A stretch of DNA of 64,000 bases from Harmonia axyridis (lineage: Eukaryota > Arthropoda > Insecta > Coleoptera > Coccinellidae): positions 35,464,001 to 35,528,000 of the forward strand of contig NC_059503.1 of assembly GCF_914767665.1 (NCBI RefSeq), given 5' to 3'. The notes below the pieces were generated by a model. The model saw only the letters and a list, made by a program, of their open reading frames with translations. It was not told where the DNA came from and ran no database searches. The position numbers were made by a program, and so were the translations under genes. Below are positions 39,271-53,613 of this stretch, in pieces (within the stretch, counting starts at the first letter, position 1; every line of letters starts with the position of its first letter).

Positions 39271-41890
39271 GACCCACCATTGCCACCAATATGTAATATT
39301 TTCACCAAAAGTTAATATTTCCAAAATCCTTGACTCTACCAACACCTGAATTTTAAAAATTTTGCAAACCGATGAACTGAAAATTATGGGATCGAGCATA
39401 CTGCAAAATCGGCATAATCCGATCATCCCCTTGGATACCGTACACATTTTAAAGAGTAGCAGTGAATCATATTTTCCTAATAGTTGTTCAAACATCAAAA
39501 CAAAATACATATTTTCGTATTCTGATCCGATAATTCTTGGACACCTACTAACAAATCGCCTTGCTATTAAATCATTGCACTTGGAGACGCATCATTCCAG
39601 AGCTGAAAATGAGCCAGAGCAATGCTGCTATTCTCGAACCACGGCCAACCATTATTCATTCGTCTTCGTCGATAAGATAAGCGATATACACGGTGGAAGA
39701 ATTACAAGCATGACCGGTTCAGAGGGGGGCAGGTGTGTAACGAAATTTTTGAAACAATGTGCGTACAAGGGTTAAGCTCGATTGTATAGTGGGTGGGTCT
39801 CCACACGACTAATAATCGTTACAGTCCATTATAAAGGTGTACTTCAAGTAGAAAAAGTAATTGTTCTCATTCTCGTATACGCCATATGTCCATCCGGCTG
39901 AATGAAAGAACGGTTTGCATTTGTTCTCCGAACCTTTCTTTTGTTTTTTTTTCTCGATCTGGTCGATGGCAGGCTTGATTTAGGTAATGAATGTGTTTGA
40001 GGAAGATAAGAAAGGGTGGATATTTGTTTGGTATGCGGACAGTGACTTATAGCGCCTCCTACTGCTATACAGGGTGGATCATCACGCTCGAAAATTTCTC
40101 ATAAGTTTTCATTGGATCTTCCAACATTCGTAATATAATAAACTTTCTATTTCTTCCCTAGTGGAAGCTCTCCAAGTCACCCTTGTAACCTACAAACCTA
40201 GTGAGTCGAAGTAACGATCCTTAACGTTTATTAAAAACCCTCTAATCTGTCTGAGATAACCCCAGGAAAATTCTTCTGCTCCCCGAGATGAAAAAAGGGT
40301 TTCTGGAACGTCCGACCGAAAGAACTACCCTCTGCAACCCCTGTCGTAAGATGCAAATATAAAAATCTGATACGGATGAAGGGTGAGAATTGAAGTCACA
40401 ATTCTTTCTGGGAAGACGACGAAGGTGTTGAATACATTAAGAAGGTAATTTCGTCTAAAGTCTTTATTAATATTCCGAACTGTGACTTGGTCATTACGGA
40501 CAAGGAAGACGAATGAAAAAGGGTGTAAAAATTCCGGTTGTATGCACCGGATGTGCTTCTCTATATTTTTAAATTAACACGGAAGCTTCTCGTTAACATC
40601 GATAGGAATTTTTATCACTGATTAGGTGCAGGAAGGGTTCTTCGATGTCAAGCCGATAATTGAGGTGTTAATGAGTTTTTATCGCGGTGAAATAAGGAAG
40701 ATATCGAAAACAGGTTGAAATATGGGGCTTGATTCGATGGAACTGGTTTATCCTCAGTACGCAGCACCTAATGAATAAGAAAGAAATTAAGAGGGAACAA
40801 CACCACGTGACATTCTCGTGATGTTTGGTGTTGCCAGAACGATTAAATGATCAGTAGAAGTTAGGAATATTACAATAGTTCCAACTTTCAACGGAAGGAA
40901 GTACTTTTCGAGTCTTTTTATAAATTTCCACGAAATTAGGGTATAGTCTCTTCTGTAATGATTTTTTAAGTTTTTCATACGAATATTTGTAAAATACTTC
41001 CGTGCTTTGTAGGGTTTTTATATCATCAATTCTTTTGCGAAAAAGAAAAGATGTCAAAATTATTATTGTTTTATTCGCAAATTAAAAATATTGAAGTACT
41101 ACAATTATTTGAACACCTTATAAAAATCTGTGATTTGTTAGAAGAAATATCTCTAATTTCGTTTTGAACTGAGCACTCACTTCCCTCTTAACAAGAAAAA
41201 AAACGATAATAGAATCTACGGACTTTTTTTAGTGAAATTTTTGTTTTAAATATTATATTTATTTCAATTTTTTTTCAAAGTTTTTTGAATGGTCCGCAGA
41301 TATTTCCTTCATTCTGTCGACTTTATTTCCTCGTTAAATCGTTGAATAAAAACTACGCCTCACAAACCGTCCTCCGAGCGTCGTCGTTCCCTCTTTATCT
41401 CTGCATTAAAACACCTCATTTACAAACTGATATATCCTTTCAACCCCTCAAAACAAATGACCGCTTCACAAAAACAAATAAATACAATTTATGTCTTGTA
41501 AGGAAGGGCCTCGGAGATATCCACAACCCTTTTAAACTTCCTGGAGGAAATATATAAATTTCTTCCCCATTGATTGTCATGTCATATGCAAAACAGTACG
41601 TGTGCGTTCTTGGCGGTGGGTTCTGCATAAGGGACTCTGCCTGAGCGGCTTTCGAAACGTCGTTGAGAGAGGAAAAAGGATACGGAGGGCACGTGTCGAA
41701 AGGTGGATTTCGGCTGCCACGAGCTGGCATAGGTAACAGGCATATGCCGTAGTAAGTGAAAGTTTAACGGATAGAATTGGGTGATTAGGTTGGGTGCTTT
41801 CTAGGAAGTGGAATTGTTTGATTTCAGTTTTCCAGTTTCGAAGTTTCACCCGAAAGTCACCCCAAACAATTAGGTTGTTTTCATTGATGA

Positions 41891-42145
41891 AGCTTACATG
41901 CTAAAATAATATGAATCCTCTAGTTCGCTAAAGTATATCATGATAGATATCATGATAGACAAGAACTACAACCGACTCTTCGAAATATGTAGGTGCTGCG
42001 TGTATTTTGAGAAAGTTAGCTTACATGCTAAAATAATATGAATCCTCTAGTTCGCTAAAGTATATCATGATAGATATCATGATAGACAAGAACTACAACC
42101 GACTCTTCGAAATATGTAGGTGCTGCGTGTATTTTGAGAAAGTTA
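41891..42145. repeat. Perfect 127-bp tandem duplication
   Basis: Two adjacent copies with a 127-bp period (41891-42017 and 42018-42144) with no difference seen. The unit contains the self-complementary stretch TATCATGATAGATATCATGATA. Identity implies a very recent event or an assembly duplication. Confidence 0.92.
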
Positions 42146-44739
42146 TCACTAAATTCTTCATCAATACCTCAAAAATATTCGACTGAATTGGACCATGCAG
42201 TAGCCTAATGGAAAAATTATCATCGGTTAATTTTTTGAATTTTTCGTATTTAGTAGAATATCACCTCTGAGACAAGAAAGTCTATGGGTCCAACTCAATC
42301 ATATGTCTAGTTTTCGATTTACGCGAAGTCTAGGTTGTAAAATGACATTTCTTTAAAGTAACATTTCATTTTAACACTTTCGCGCGGCAAATATTGCTGA
42401 CCCATAAGGTAATGAATTTAGACTGGTTTTTAATTAAAATCATTGTTAGATACGGGGTCAGTCAAAAATTATTTGAAATGAAATTCGTTCACGTCATAAT
42501 TCAACCTGTACTTAATTGAAAAATTCGTCCTTAGAATTATCTGATTTTTTGTCATTACTTTCAGTTCGAGTACACTATCATAATGTCAAATAGTATTGGC
42601 TTTGTTATCAACTGTTTTGAGATACACAGGCCATATATTAAGAGGGGCAACTGTTATTACCAAAATTGTCAAACAGTTGAATAAAATGAAAATTTCATAT
42701 AGATAGAAAAATCTCGTTCCAAGTAATAATTGAAGTTGGGAAATATCGGTCTCAGGAAATCAAAAAATGAACAAGTTTCACTTCATTCTTTCACAACGTT
42801 TCGGCCTTTATTAGACCTTCTTCAGGTGTCGAATGAAAAGTTGAATATTTTCTTCTACAGAAAATAGTCATTCAAAAACCAAAGAAAACGAGTTCCACTG
42901 AACCTAAGCATTGATATTTGTTGGTTTTTCCGGAGTCATGACCATGAAACCAAGATATAGCGAAATATTGGAAACAATCATTATTCTGATACGCTCTTCA
43001 ATCAAGAAATCTATGATCTGCTTCCTGATATCTTATTATTTCGAAAAAAAGAGATCGGGGGTCCTTCAAATGAATAAATTATTAAAATTCCAAGATTTGT
43101 TTTGCTCAGACTATATGAAAAGTTTGCCATTGAGAATGATGAACTCTTTTCTCTGATAATTTAGAATTTTGGGAAACTGTTGCTGATCCTGATATATAAA
43201 CTCAAAACGAATTTGGCTGTACCACATTTGAATAGAACAAACTCATAGAATTTTCACCATTTAAGCTACAAAAAGTTGAGTGTAAACAGGTCTATTTTTT
43301 CGGAACACCTAAAGGCTACCAGACATCCCAACACATCAACCGTTCCAATTGGATTTAGGGAGGTTCTCCCCTGTCTGTCGTACCCCAAAATCGAAATAAA
43401 TATTTTTTCGAATGTTCTCTGGATACCATATCACAATTATATACGTTCGTTTTATTGGTCCACGAGATGCTGTCAATAAAATCTGTATCAGTTGAAATAG
43501 CTCGACGAGTGCGTGAGTGTGTGTTGGTTCATGACAACAGAGGTGAGAGGGGTGGAAAACGAGAGGTGGGGATATGTTCGAATTTTCATCAGAGGTAGAA
43601 CGTGTGGGAAATCCGAATTGGGATAGGTTAGGTACCCCGCTACGAGCCTGGCGCTACCAGGGATTGAAAAGCAGGAGTTACACTTAGGGATGATCAGAGA
43701 GTGATTTTTCAAGGCCACTGCTGATATTTCTATCGAAATTTGCATCTTTTTCTTTCGGTTTATTTTTACAAACTAAGTCTCAATAAGTTCGGAGGAAAAC
43801 TCGATGATAAAAAATTTCACAAATATGCCATGTGCTACATCTTAACTAACTTGTTATGATATAATTTCCATTTTAAGAAATTGTTTTCATCTTTTCTCGT
43901 TCGGTAATATTTTACCTTAAGGGCAATTTTAATAAATAAGTTTTTCTATAGTTCAAAGGAAAACACTATGAGGAAAAATAATATGTGCTTAAACAAGTCG
44001 TAATGAAATTAATTTGAGATCATTTAAAGAAATTGAAAATCGAGTTCATTAGCATTCATTTCCAGCATTATTTATAACGGCAAGTACGGTAACTTAATAT
44101 TTATGTGTGTAAACCCATTGCTTCCGTTCAGAAGGATAAGGATGCTGCAAATCTTGTTTATAATCTCTCTTGTGTTCATCTTATGGAGAGGTATACACGA
44201 ATGCTGCATCTCAAAAAATATCTCAAATTTCAAAATTTTCAACCATGGTTCTATTAAAGCTGAGAATATATGTAGGTTTAATTCCATGAATTCATAATTT
44301 TCGACAAATTGACTTTAGATCTTGTTGAATAGTGAGGGGAATAATGAACCAGAAAATTCAAAGAATGAAAGTTAATGGAGTTTGGAGGAAGTAATACCTA
44401 AATCACTATCCCTATTTTTTTTTTCAATTTGCAGTGGATATACCTATTCAGAGAATGTTAGAAGCAAAATCTATTTCATTCAGAATCCCCCTTCTATTAT
44501 TATCACAGTAGGTCTAACGAAAAATGATTTGATCTTTAATAATATTGTCCAGCTGATATGAAGATACACATTCCACAGAAAGAATATGAATTAGGTTGGA
44601 ATTAGAAATATTTAAATTATTTCAAATTTCAATTTGTTATATCAAATCAGCTAATATTGAATTACTATCCTTTCAAAAAACAGAGCACCTGAATTTTTCA
44701 ATGTGGACTTTTCGAGCTAGAGAAAAATATTTTCCATCG

Positions 44740-45330
44740 GACAATTCCGTCCCTAACCAACCTCAAAAAAAAAAATCGGACACGTCCCGAACCCAACAAC
44801 AATTTCATTTGAAATATTACATGCGAATCGGAGGGATGCACACGCAAATATCAGCAAACCCGCCCCCCTTCCAGCACCCCCGACACAGGATGATAAAATC
44901 GATAGCATTCCAATGCCTACTTTTGAATAAAATTTTACAAACATGGCGTACACGCGCCAACGATGATTGCAAATGTGCAAGAGGGTGCGTCGAGGGGGTA
45001 GAAATGCAGGGAGACGAACGGGGGGCGTTATATATTGGCAAGGGTGGAGCTTAGGCCTATGTACTGGACTACGGACGATGTGCATTGTGCATTTCAGGGA
45101 TAGAGCGGGGCACCCCACATGCAGCTGAAATTCCACATGGTTTTGCCGACACGGCCACCCTATGTGGAATAAATGTAGAGGAGGCATTTGGATTTATTGA
45201 TACGATAGTAAATAATTTTGCCAATATCGTTTCGGAGATGGAGTTTACACTGCTGATTAGCGCTGCGCTTAAAAACTGCAATGGGATGGCGATAATTATT
45301 ACGGGGTATTTCGAATTGAATTAAAACTGT
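44740..45330. promoter_or_regulatory. CpG/GC-rich island 2.7 kb before exon 3
   Basis: A GC-rich block with overlapping open frames on both strands (44596-45054 and 45085-45324 forward, 44753-45187 reverse). The right half, 45085-45324, has a balanced base composition and contains GCGATAATTATTACGG, a homeodomain-type TAAT context. No splice-bounded exon or domain was found. A conserved cis-regulatory element is the best guess. Confidence 0.3.
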
Positions 45331-48055
45331 GAAATTATATATTTCACGCATTTGTTCACGGCTCACTAGACCCTGTGTTGAGTTGATGCTGATGCGGAAA
45401 TTTTATCGAGATTATTTTAAATATTAAACGCCAAAATTTGTCGAACCTGAAAATTCATAGATAGTTGTCGAGATTGATATTTACAAATATAGTTAATTTT
45501 AAACGCGATTATCAACCAATCTATTTCACTGTCATCCCCTCAATTCCCAGGAGGTATTTGAAGAGCTATTGGCACAAAATTTTCTACAATAATCTGTGAA
45601 TTTCGAAGGTCAAAATATCAGCTGAACAAATGAAAAAAATATGTACTCTCGAAAATTTCACGACTTTGTATTCTATGATACTAAATACAATATTTTCTAG
45701 CCACCCTTCATAGTTTGGAAGAAATTAATTTACGAATATTCTGATCTGAATAATAACTCTTTCACTAAAGTGAAAATTGTAGAAGAACCTCACCCAGAAA
45801 TACAGTGTTGACATTTTCGAAAAACTTAAATTTTATTATCCTGAAGGGATTTTTCTTTAATTTGCGGTATTCTGTATGTAGACATTCAAAATACTGAACG
45901 GTTTTATTTCTGTTTTCACATGTCAATTAGTGTGCATAATGATCGTAGGAGCGGGTCCAAACTGATATTGAATATCCTAAGTAAAAAATAAAACTCAATC
46001 AACCCCTTTCACAAACGAAGTAATGTCAATCTATGGAACGCCAAAAAACGAAAGGGTAATACTTTAAGAATGAAACAAACAACCCTTCTAACAATGACGG
46101 TATCGAATAAAAAGCAGATCAAACTTTTCAGAACCCCTAATCGCTAAGGAATGTGACCAATTTCAACCCTTTGTCGAAGTTACAGTCGGATTAGTGGTGG
46201 ATCTGAAATTAAAAAAGAAAACTTGGTTATTAGCCCGAATTGTCGAAGAAGTTTTTACAGGTTTTTAATTTGGAGATCAAAAGGGGCAGGGAGCCATTCC
46301 GTTCGATAGACTTCAACCGGCCAACTTCGATGAATTATTCGTTTCGTTCGGAAACGGAACTAGGATCTAGTAGAAGAAGGGGCACCATTGTTATCTTTCT
46401 TTTATGACGAGTTGAAATAGTAATCAAGAGTTTTAAAGCGGAAACCAGATTCTTAATGTATTGTGAATAATTTGCTGCTTTCGAAAAGGAACTAACGAGG
46501 GTTGTATATTTTATAACTCCATTGTAAAATCGGTAAAAAACTGTGATTAATAAGACACTAAAAATGCAAAGGACAAAATATAAATCACAATTTACAACTT
46601 CACATTTATCTGGAAAACCGGAAGCATTACCATAATGATGTGATCTCCCATTCCTCTGGACTCGGAAGATCTGAATAATTTTGGAACAGTTTGACTACAG
46701 TAAAAATTTTCGGATATTTCTGCACTCCAAAACGAAAAGATTTGGTCTAAAATTTATTGAAGTAAAGTATGTTCTATCTCGAACAATTGTTATAAATGTA
46801 TGTTATCTAGAGGGTGTTACCGAATAAGTGTGATAGTTTTCAGGGGGTGAATCCATATCGGAAATTCAAGTTCTTAGTCCTCTCCTTGAAAAATTACATG
46901 CTGACAAGAAGGGTAAAAAGATATTTCTTCTACTTGAAATTGCTGAATAGTTGTAGAAATGGCATTTTGAGAAGATGTTCTACCAATAAAAACGATTTTC
47001 ATAAATATTGTTTAATTTTGTTGGGATCGTTCGAAAGGGTTAAACATTCAAATAAATTTATTTTCAATTAGGAAACTATTGTTTCTATAGGCAAAGGAAT
47101 AAAAAAAGTTTTGCAATAGATCTTCATTTTGAACACATACCTTCAAATTGAGGAATTTTGTTTCGTTGAAGTGTTCTGATGAAGAATGTAGTAGGTGTTG
47201 CTTGTTTGACTTCTTTGAAAGATCACAACAAATTATAAAAATTTTTTTATTTGAGGTAATTAATTTCATCATCAATAAATTTAATGCATACTTCCTAATA
47301 ATATTAATTAATAAAAAATAAATTGTAATACTTATGCCATCGGGATCTAGTCAATGAAATACAAAATATGCATTATCCATCTAAATTAGTTGTCTTCAAA
47401 GTCTCCAATCGAATAACCCTGTCAAAACATTTGCCAAACTCTTCTTTAAATGAAACATACTAAAATTAAGAGGGACACCTCCACGTGGCTACTCAGTTCA
47501 AAAGGATATGAGAGATATTTCTTCTTACAAATCACCGATGTTCATGGGGTTTTCACATAATTGTTCTAAAGAATAATCTACATTGTAGTATTTCAATATT
47601 TTCAATTTGCGAATAAAAAAAATAATTTTGGTAACTATTCATTTTTCGAAAAAGAATTAATAATATGGTATCCCTAAAAAGAACTGATGTATTTGTATAT
47701 AAATATTCGTGAAAAATCCTACAAATGATCATACAAAACACCAATTTTGTGAAAATATAGAAAACGATTCGTAAAGTATAACCTTACGACGAAAGTTGGA
47801 ACTATTGTAATATTCCTAACCTCTAGTTATCATTCAATCGTTCTGGCAACATTATTTTTGTCCTTCCTCTGGGCAAATATTAACAGATCACGTGTGCTTT
47901 TAGGTAGCAGACTTTATTTGTAATTGAATGCCAACCAACCCATCATGCATCTTCATTCAATTTACATTTTTAATAAATTTGTTAGAATTTTTACAACTGC
48001 TCAAATAAATTGATAACTTCATCGAATTGAATAACTAACATTAATTAATCTTCAG

Positions 48056-48240
48056 GTGAACGTCCTTACAAATGCCACCTACCTGATTGTGGAAGAGCGT
48101 TCATCCAGCTAAGCAACCTGCAGCAACACCTTAGGAATCACGACGCTCAGGTGGAAAGGGCGAAAAATAGGCCCTTTCACTGCAACATCTGCGGAAAAGG
48201 TTTTGCAACAGAGTCCAGCCTGAGAACCCACACGTCGAAA
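48056..48240 (+). CDS. Coding exon 3: zinc fingers 3 and most of 4
   Basis: The acceptor is CTTCAG and the donor is GTAAGC. The first two bases complete the Gly codon split with exon 2, restoring TGERP. Finger 3 is the C-x4-C form (CHLPDCGRAF, then HLRNH), as in ZNF384-type proteins. A linker DAQVERAKNRPF leads to finger 4 (CNICGKGFATESSLRTH). The exon ends at THTSK in phase 0, before the last zinc-binding His of finger 4, which must come from the next exon. The intron before it is about 19.9 kb and the one after about 12.6 kb. Confidence 0.95.
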
Positions 48241-49215
48241 GTAAGCCATGTATGTACACTTGGTTTTTTATTATTTTCCTTAACTCTTATAAGTTTATTC
48301 TGGTTTGATTTGAACTGAGATGTATCTCCAGGGGTGCATTTCAGTGATCGTTCATTTATTATTGGTTATTTATATTAATTTAAACATAATATTTTACAGT
48401 TCGTTCTTTATCATTTTATTATTATTTTCAACTTTGGTTCAAACTTTTTTTTCAGTTGGTTTTGACACAAAAATTGCATGTATGTTTTCGAGTGGAAGAT
48501 TTCGATTGGAAGTACTTAATAAAGAGCAGTGTCAAGGATATTTGTCGAAGTCTGAGAATACGTCAGAATTTTGTTTAATGGCGCAATTATACCAACAGAA
48601 CAAACCCCCTCATTTTGCCTTGGTGGTAAATTATAAACAGGCATCCAGTAGCGAACAAAAATAAAACATTTCAATTTTGATTAGAATAAATGAAAATGAA
48701 ATTGTGGTTCTTTTCGCCTCGAAACTTTTCCGACGATAAATCCTGGGTAAACTCCGAATTTTCAAGACTTCGTGAGTGTGGGAAAGCCCACCTGGCTTTT
48801 TCATTTCCTGACAGATCCACCTCAATAAAAAGTTGCGGATTTAAAATTCTTCGTCTAGAAATAAACCTTATGGTTCTGAGACCGCTTTGAATTGATGGGA
48901 TTCATTAATGAGAGAATATTGCGGCTGATTTATACTTTTCTGTTGAAATAATAAATAATTATTTTCAATCATACTCTCACCACTGTTATTCAACTCAACT
49001 CAATTATTTATTCATATAAGTGCAGTGCCTATAAATGGAATGAAAATCGACTACATTTACCTACTCTGATGAAAAGAACTATGCTTCTTTTCCTTACAAA
49101 TTGTTTCGTAGGATCTATTTAACCTGCAATATTCATGAAACATTGTTTAGTACGGAACAATATTCAACTCTAGAGAAACATAGATGTAGGACATTTTTTC
49201 GATATTCAGTAGCTT

Positions 49216-49560
49216 CGATATAAAATGCAATCAATCTGATTTTCGAACTGAAAGTTTTATTCAATGAAAAAAATGAACCAGAATATTTATAGAGTTTTCG
49301 TTAAAACTCTATAACACACAAACATTGTATGTTATAGAGTTTTCGTTAGAACTCTATACCATATAATGTAGGTAGATATTCTGGTTCATTTTTTTCATTG
49401 AATAAAACTTTCAGTTCGAAAATCAGATTGATTGCAGTTTATATCGAATGAAAAAAATGAACCAGAATACCTACCTAAAGTGTTCGTTAAAACTCTATAA
49501 CATACAATGTATGTTATATGTATGTAGGTAGATATTCTGGTTAATTTCTTTCATTGAAAA
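49216..49560. repeat. Nested hairpin repeats
   Basis: Arms at about 49225-49289 and 49374-49437 are inverted copies (outer TGCAATCAATCTGATTTTCG, inner AAAAAATGAACCAGAATA). Between them lie two copies of a small palindrome, TATAGAGTTTTCGTTA-AACTCTATA. A second, shorter unit follows at about 49447-49557 with the same ATGAACCAGAATA arm and partial loop. It looks like a fold-back element with a partial duplication. Confidence 0.75.
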
Positions 49561-51496
49561 ACATTTTGAATTATTCAGAGAAAATAACTTTTTTAAGTTG
49601 AGCTTGAAGTAACCACATCAAGTTTATTGGTGATTGGAATTTGATACAAAAATCGAATACAGCATTTATAAAAAATCAAGGGAAACAAATAAAACAATTC
49701 GAGAAAAGTGCTGACTTGGCGTTAGGAACTTTAGTTCATGCGCATATTGCCCCCTTGAAGACCAAAGAATTGTATACCTTAATATATAGAATAATATGTG
49801 TTATTGTAGAGTATTAGTCAATATAGATGAAATTTATGGTTTGGAATATTTTTGGAATTCATACAAACTGACAAAAAAGTAGACTGAAAACTTAAATAAT
49901 AAACTAAAATACAAACGGAACCCCTGAACAATCCTCATTTCGAATAGTTACGTACAGAAGTGAATATATTTCCATACACCACTATCGTGTTTAGGGCGTA
50001 TAACAACTTCTGAATCGATGTTCTCTTTCAACATCTACCTTTTCAAAAAGTTTTCTAACTAATCAATTTGCCGTAATGTACTGTCCCGTTTCATGCAATC
50101 TTTTTGCTCGCAAGAATAAATTCGGTCGTAAATTTTCGTTGTTCATTCGTATTTATGATTCTTATGTACGCAGATATACGATATCGTAACGTTCTAGTGA
50201 ATATGGCGTCTCCTGATGTTAGATGTGGTTTGGGAGTAATATGTAGGGGAGGGTCAACTGATAATCATCTTGGAAATCACCGGAAAAGTTATTAAACGGT
50301 GTTATGATAGTTTTCGATAGATATGCTCCCAACTCGAAAACGCGATCCTTGTATTTTAAAGGCAGAAAATTCAAATTTCAAACTATTTATTGCTCGTGAC
50401 TTTGATGAGAAAGAATGATCATGAAATTGAAAATATACATTGCTAGTGTGCTACCTACTGAGTCATTTTTTTTCAATTCATTTTCTATATCGGAATGAAT
50501 AACCACGAGGGTTTTGATATTGATTTTCATAATGTGATTTTTTCACACGAACTGAGATTATTTCTTATGAGAGGCTCTTATAGTTTTTGAGGAGTTGAGC
50601 GAATTATGAACATTCTTTTGTGTTTTCCATTTCATAAATTTGAATCAAGAAAATTTTAGATTGGAATTTTTTTTCTTGTATTGTTAAAAATGGTCCTAAA
50701 AGCTATTCAGATCGAAGGGAGAATTTATTCCGATAATCTCCAACTTGGGAGCAATGCACCAGACATATTTTCACCTGTGTCCAAATTTACCCATCAGTTA
50801 GCTACAGGAGCCTTACAGTGGGTCATAAAAACCGAAAAATCTAATCCTAGCATCTCATCTCCGCATTCTTCGATAAGTGAGGGTTCGGTAAGATGCCCCG
50901 ATAATCCCCTTTATAACCGAGAAAGGGTTGAACCCTCCAGTTACAGAATATTTTAAGAAATAATTGAGGATTAAACTTTCGCAGATTTTTAGATTATCTG
51001 CACCTGATGCGGTTATTTGCATGTCGACGCGTTTACGGATATAGAAAAATCTATTCGAGTAAGGATAAATGTGCCTCAACTCATTACTGAAAATTATTTT
51101 GGGTACTTCTTGTTGATTGAAGATCAGATTTAGTTCTAACTGGGGACTTCAAACAAAATAATTGTGGATGAAACTTCATATCTAGGGTACTGCACATTAT
51201 TAAATCATTTAATGAATATTGATAAGTATATTGAATAAATAGAATATTAGCTTTTATCAACGTCTACATAAAAATCTTTTTTTGAATAAAGTTTATTTCA
51301 CTTTGAAACTATCACAATGAGACATTCCAATCGTTTTATATTTTATATCTATTCTCATCTCTAAAAATCGAAAGAATATCCTATCTGTGATTCTGCAGTG
51401 TGTACATAAGTACAAACCAACAAAAATCGCAAAATATGCTTTTTGTTCTGTTACCCTCTTTTGGTTACTCTCATTTTTACACTGTTTCATATTATT

Positions 51497-52030
51497 TAAA
51501 GATATTCATTCAACACGATATTCTACTCCAATTTGGCATAGATATTCTAATCTAAAGTTTTCATCATGTTAAGTATATGCTTATATTTGATGCAAATCTA
51601 CAAGTTGGTTTTTTTTCTGGACCAGTGCTCGCTTCTTTCCTGCAGAATTTTTTTTTGGAGTATCACTGGTAGTTCAAAAAAATGTGAAAAAACATTGGTC
51701 CAGTATTACACCCTTGGGTTAATTGTAGTTTTGTCCTATTTGCTATTGATTTCGAGACAAAATTTTCAAAAAATTCTCTAGTAATCCTGCGGAAAAAACA
51801 AATTATCATAAAGAATAAATTAATTATGAGTTTTGGTACTTATTTACCGAATATGTAGCTAAAATTGATAAAGGTTTACTAAAATGGTATAGTCATCACA
51901 AGAAGTAGGACTACAAGAAACACCATGTATCTCGAAAACAAAGCGTTTGCTCATATTTTTTGATCTTTTTCTTCTTTATATTATCCAATAAATTTCTCAT
52001 TTTCCTTCCCTCCAAATTAAGAGCACCCTG
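51497..52030 (+). repeat. Dispersed repeat, copy B
   Basis: Second copy of the 28399-28828 repeat, ending near GAGCACCCTGT, a CACCCTGT terminus that mirrors the CAGGGTG starts of other elements here. It contains a short chance ORF not shared by copy A. Confidence 0.7.
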
Positions 52031-53613
52031 TTTAATTGAATGAAAAAATTTTTTAATCCGCCATGAAACTTGGTACAAAATATAATCGATATAAATCATT
52101 GATCCTCATATTTCAAGAACACGATGCGTGAATTTTGAGGACTAAATTAAAACAAACAAAACAACAAAATTAAAACAAAATAAAAAAAGTCATTTTTTGA
52201 AAACTCATCAACAATAATCATCATGTTGAAAATATGTATTACTACGATATTGAGGAATACAATATTGTATAAAAAGCTTAGGTATACCTTATACGTTCGG
52301 AGTGGAGTGAGTTTTTGAAATTTTTATTCAGATGTGCCCGGGTTCGAATCTCGCAGTTAGATATTCATCAAAACTATCCTTCATATTTTTTTCCAGTGGA
52401 GAAATATTCTGAGATATGGTTGTAAATTCATGGCAATATCTTGATGTATGAATTATCTTGTTTTACCCACAAATGAACCGTTTTTTGCCTGATATCTCCG
52501 AAATTCTCGTATGCATCGGATGCCGATTTTTCAAGGGGGGATACGTTCGTAGAGTGGAGGTTAACGGGTGCGGGAGCGACCCCCCACAATTTACAAAGAA
52601 ATGGAGAATGCCCGGTTAGCATGCAACGTTTTTTAATGTATTTTATACACGCATATACCTTTTTCCTTAATTGTATACGGTGGTCGGGTTATCCTGCCTG
52701 CTGTATTGCTATTTATTCTCCCCAAGGAAATTGAAACTTTTTCTTTGAGTTTCTGATGGAAATCTACGATTTCGATATGTTTAAGGGCCTCCGTTGTTTT
52801 GGTGCGTTTGTATTAGAACAGTTGTTTGACCCCCAAATCGGAAAAACTTAATATTTTTTTTACATCGTTAAACCATTTAGATTTAGCTGAATATATACAA
52901 CAATTTTTTCAATAAGAGGTGTATCGTTCTATTTTCAGTAATAGCTTAGTTTTTACTTGTCAAATGTCAACAGATAACAGCTTCACAAGTGAAAGCTGAC
53001 TAGATAGCGGGGTATTCAAAATGAAAACTATGATTAGAAAACCATGTAGTTTTTAGTTGATATCTTTAAAATATAATTCTTCTAAAGATATGAACTTTCT
53101 TACATATGAACAGATAACTTTGCCAATGTCATCGGTATTTATTGCAATAGCTCTATCTCAGAAACTATCAACCAGATTATGCCCATTAACGAAATCAATT
53201 GGCGAATAAAGATTGAAGGTTCTCTTTCAGAATTGAATTTGTCCACGGAATATCCAAAGTGAAGCCAACCAAAATATGAATGTTATGTACCGAGTTTTTC
53301 ACTATAATTTGACCCCCTTTAACTTTGTTAATAAAAGAGGTACAAAAAAATGTTTTCTACAAAAGTTTCACGAAATCGACTAGTGTTTTTTAAAATGATT
53401 TCACAAAACGAAATATATTGTGGGCAACATATTGATAGCAACTTTATTTTTTCAAATAGAACAGCCTATATATTTTTCTATATTTGACTAGCTCTTTTTC
53501 CCTTGATTTCGAATATAATAACATATGTTTGGCCTATCTCTCATATTCTGAGTACCACAGAGTTTCAAATTTTAAGAACCACCTGGCAAGCTGAGTTCTT
53601 AATCAGTTTTCAA

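Larger units (their letters stand above)
28155..48055 (+). other. Intron 2 (19.9 kb)
   Basis: The largest intron, splitting fingers 2 and 3 within their linker. It carries a dispersed repeat (28399-28828), a PIF/Harbinger-type element, two decayed reverse-transcriptase fragments, a perfect 127-bp tandem duplication, and CpG-rich islands at about 31.4, 35.2-35.9 and 44.7-45.3 kb. The remainder is AT-rich with only chance ORFs. Confidence 0.75.

Noticed and set aside
39362..39775. 137-codon ORF next to the retroelement relic
   Set aside because: Opposite strand to the reverse transcriptase fragment, with no matching motif.
40071..40150. TATACAGGGTGGATC start like a transposon end
   Set aside because: Only one end is visible and no matching right end or target duplication was found.
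44596..45187. ORFs of 152 and 144 codons on opposite strands
   Set aside because: They overlap each other in GC-rich DNA and show low-complexity composition with no recognisable domain.
52325..52365. GGGTTCGAATCTCGC, resembling a tRNA or SINE B box
   Set aside because: No A box, anticodon stem or acceptor pairing at the right spacing.
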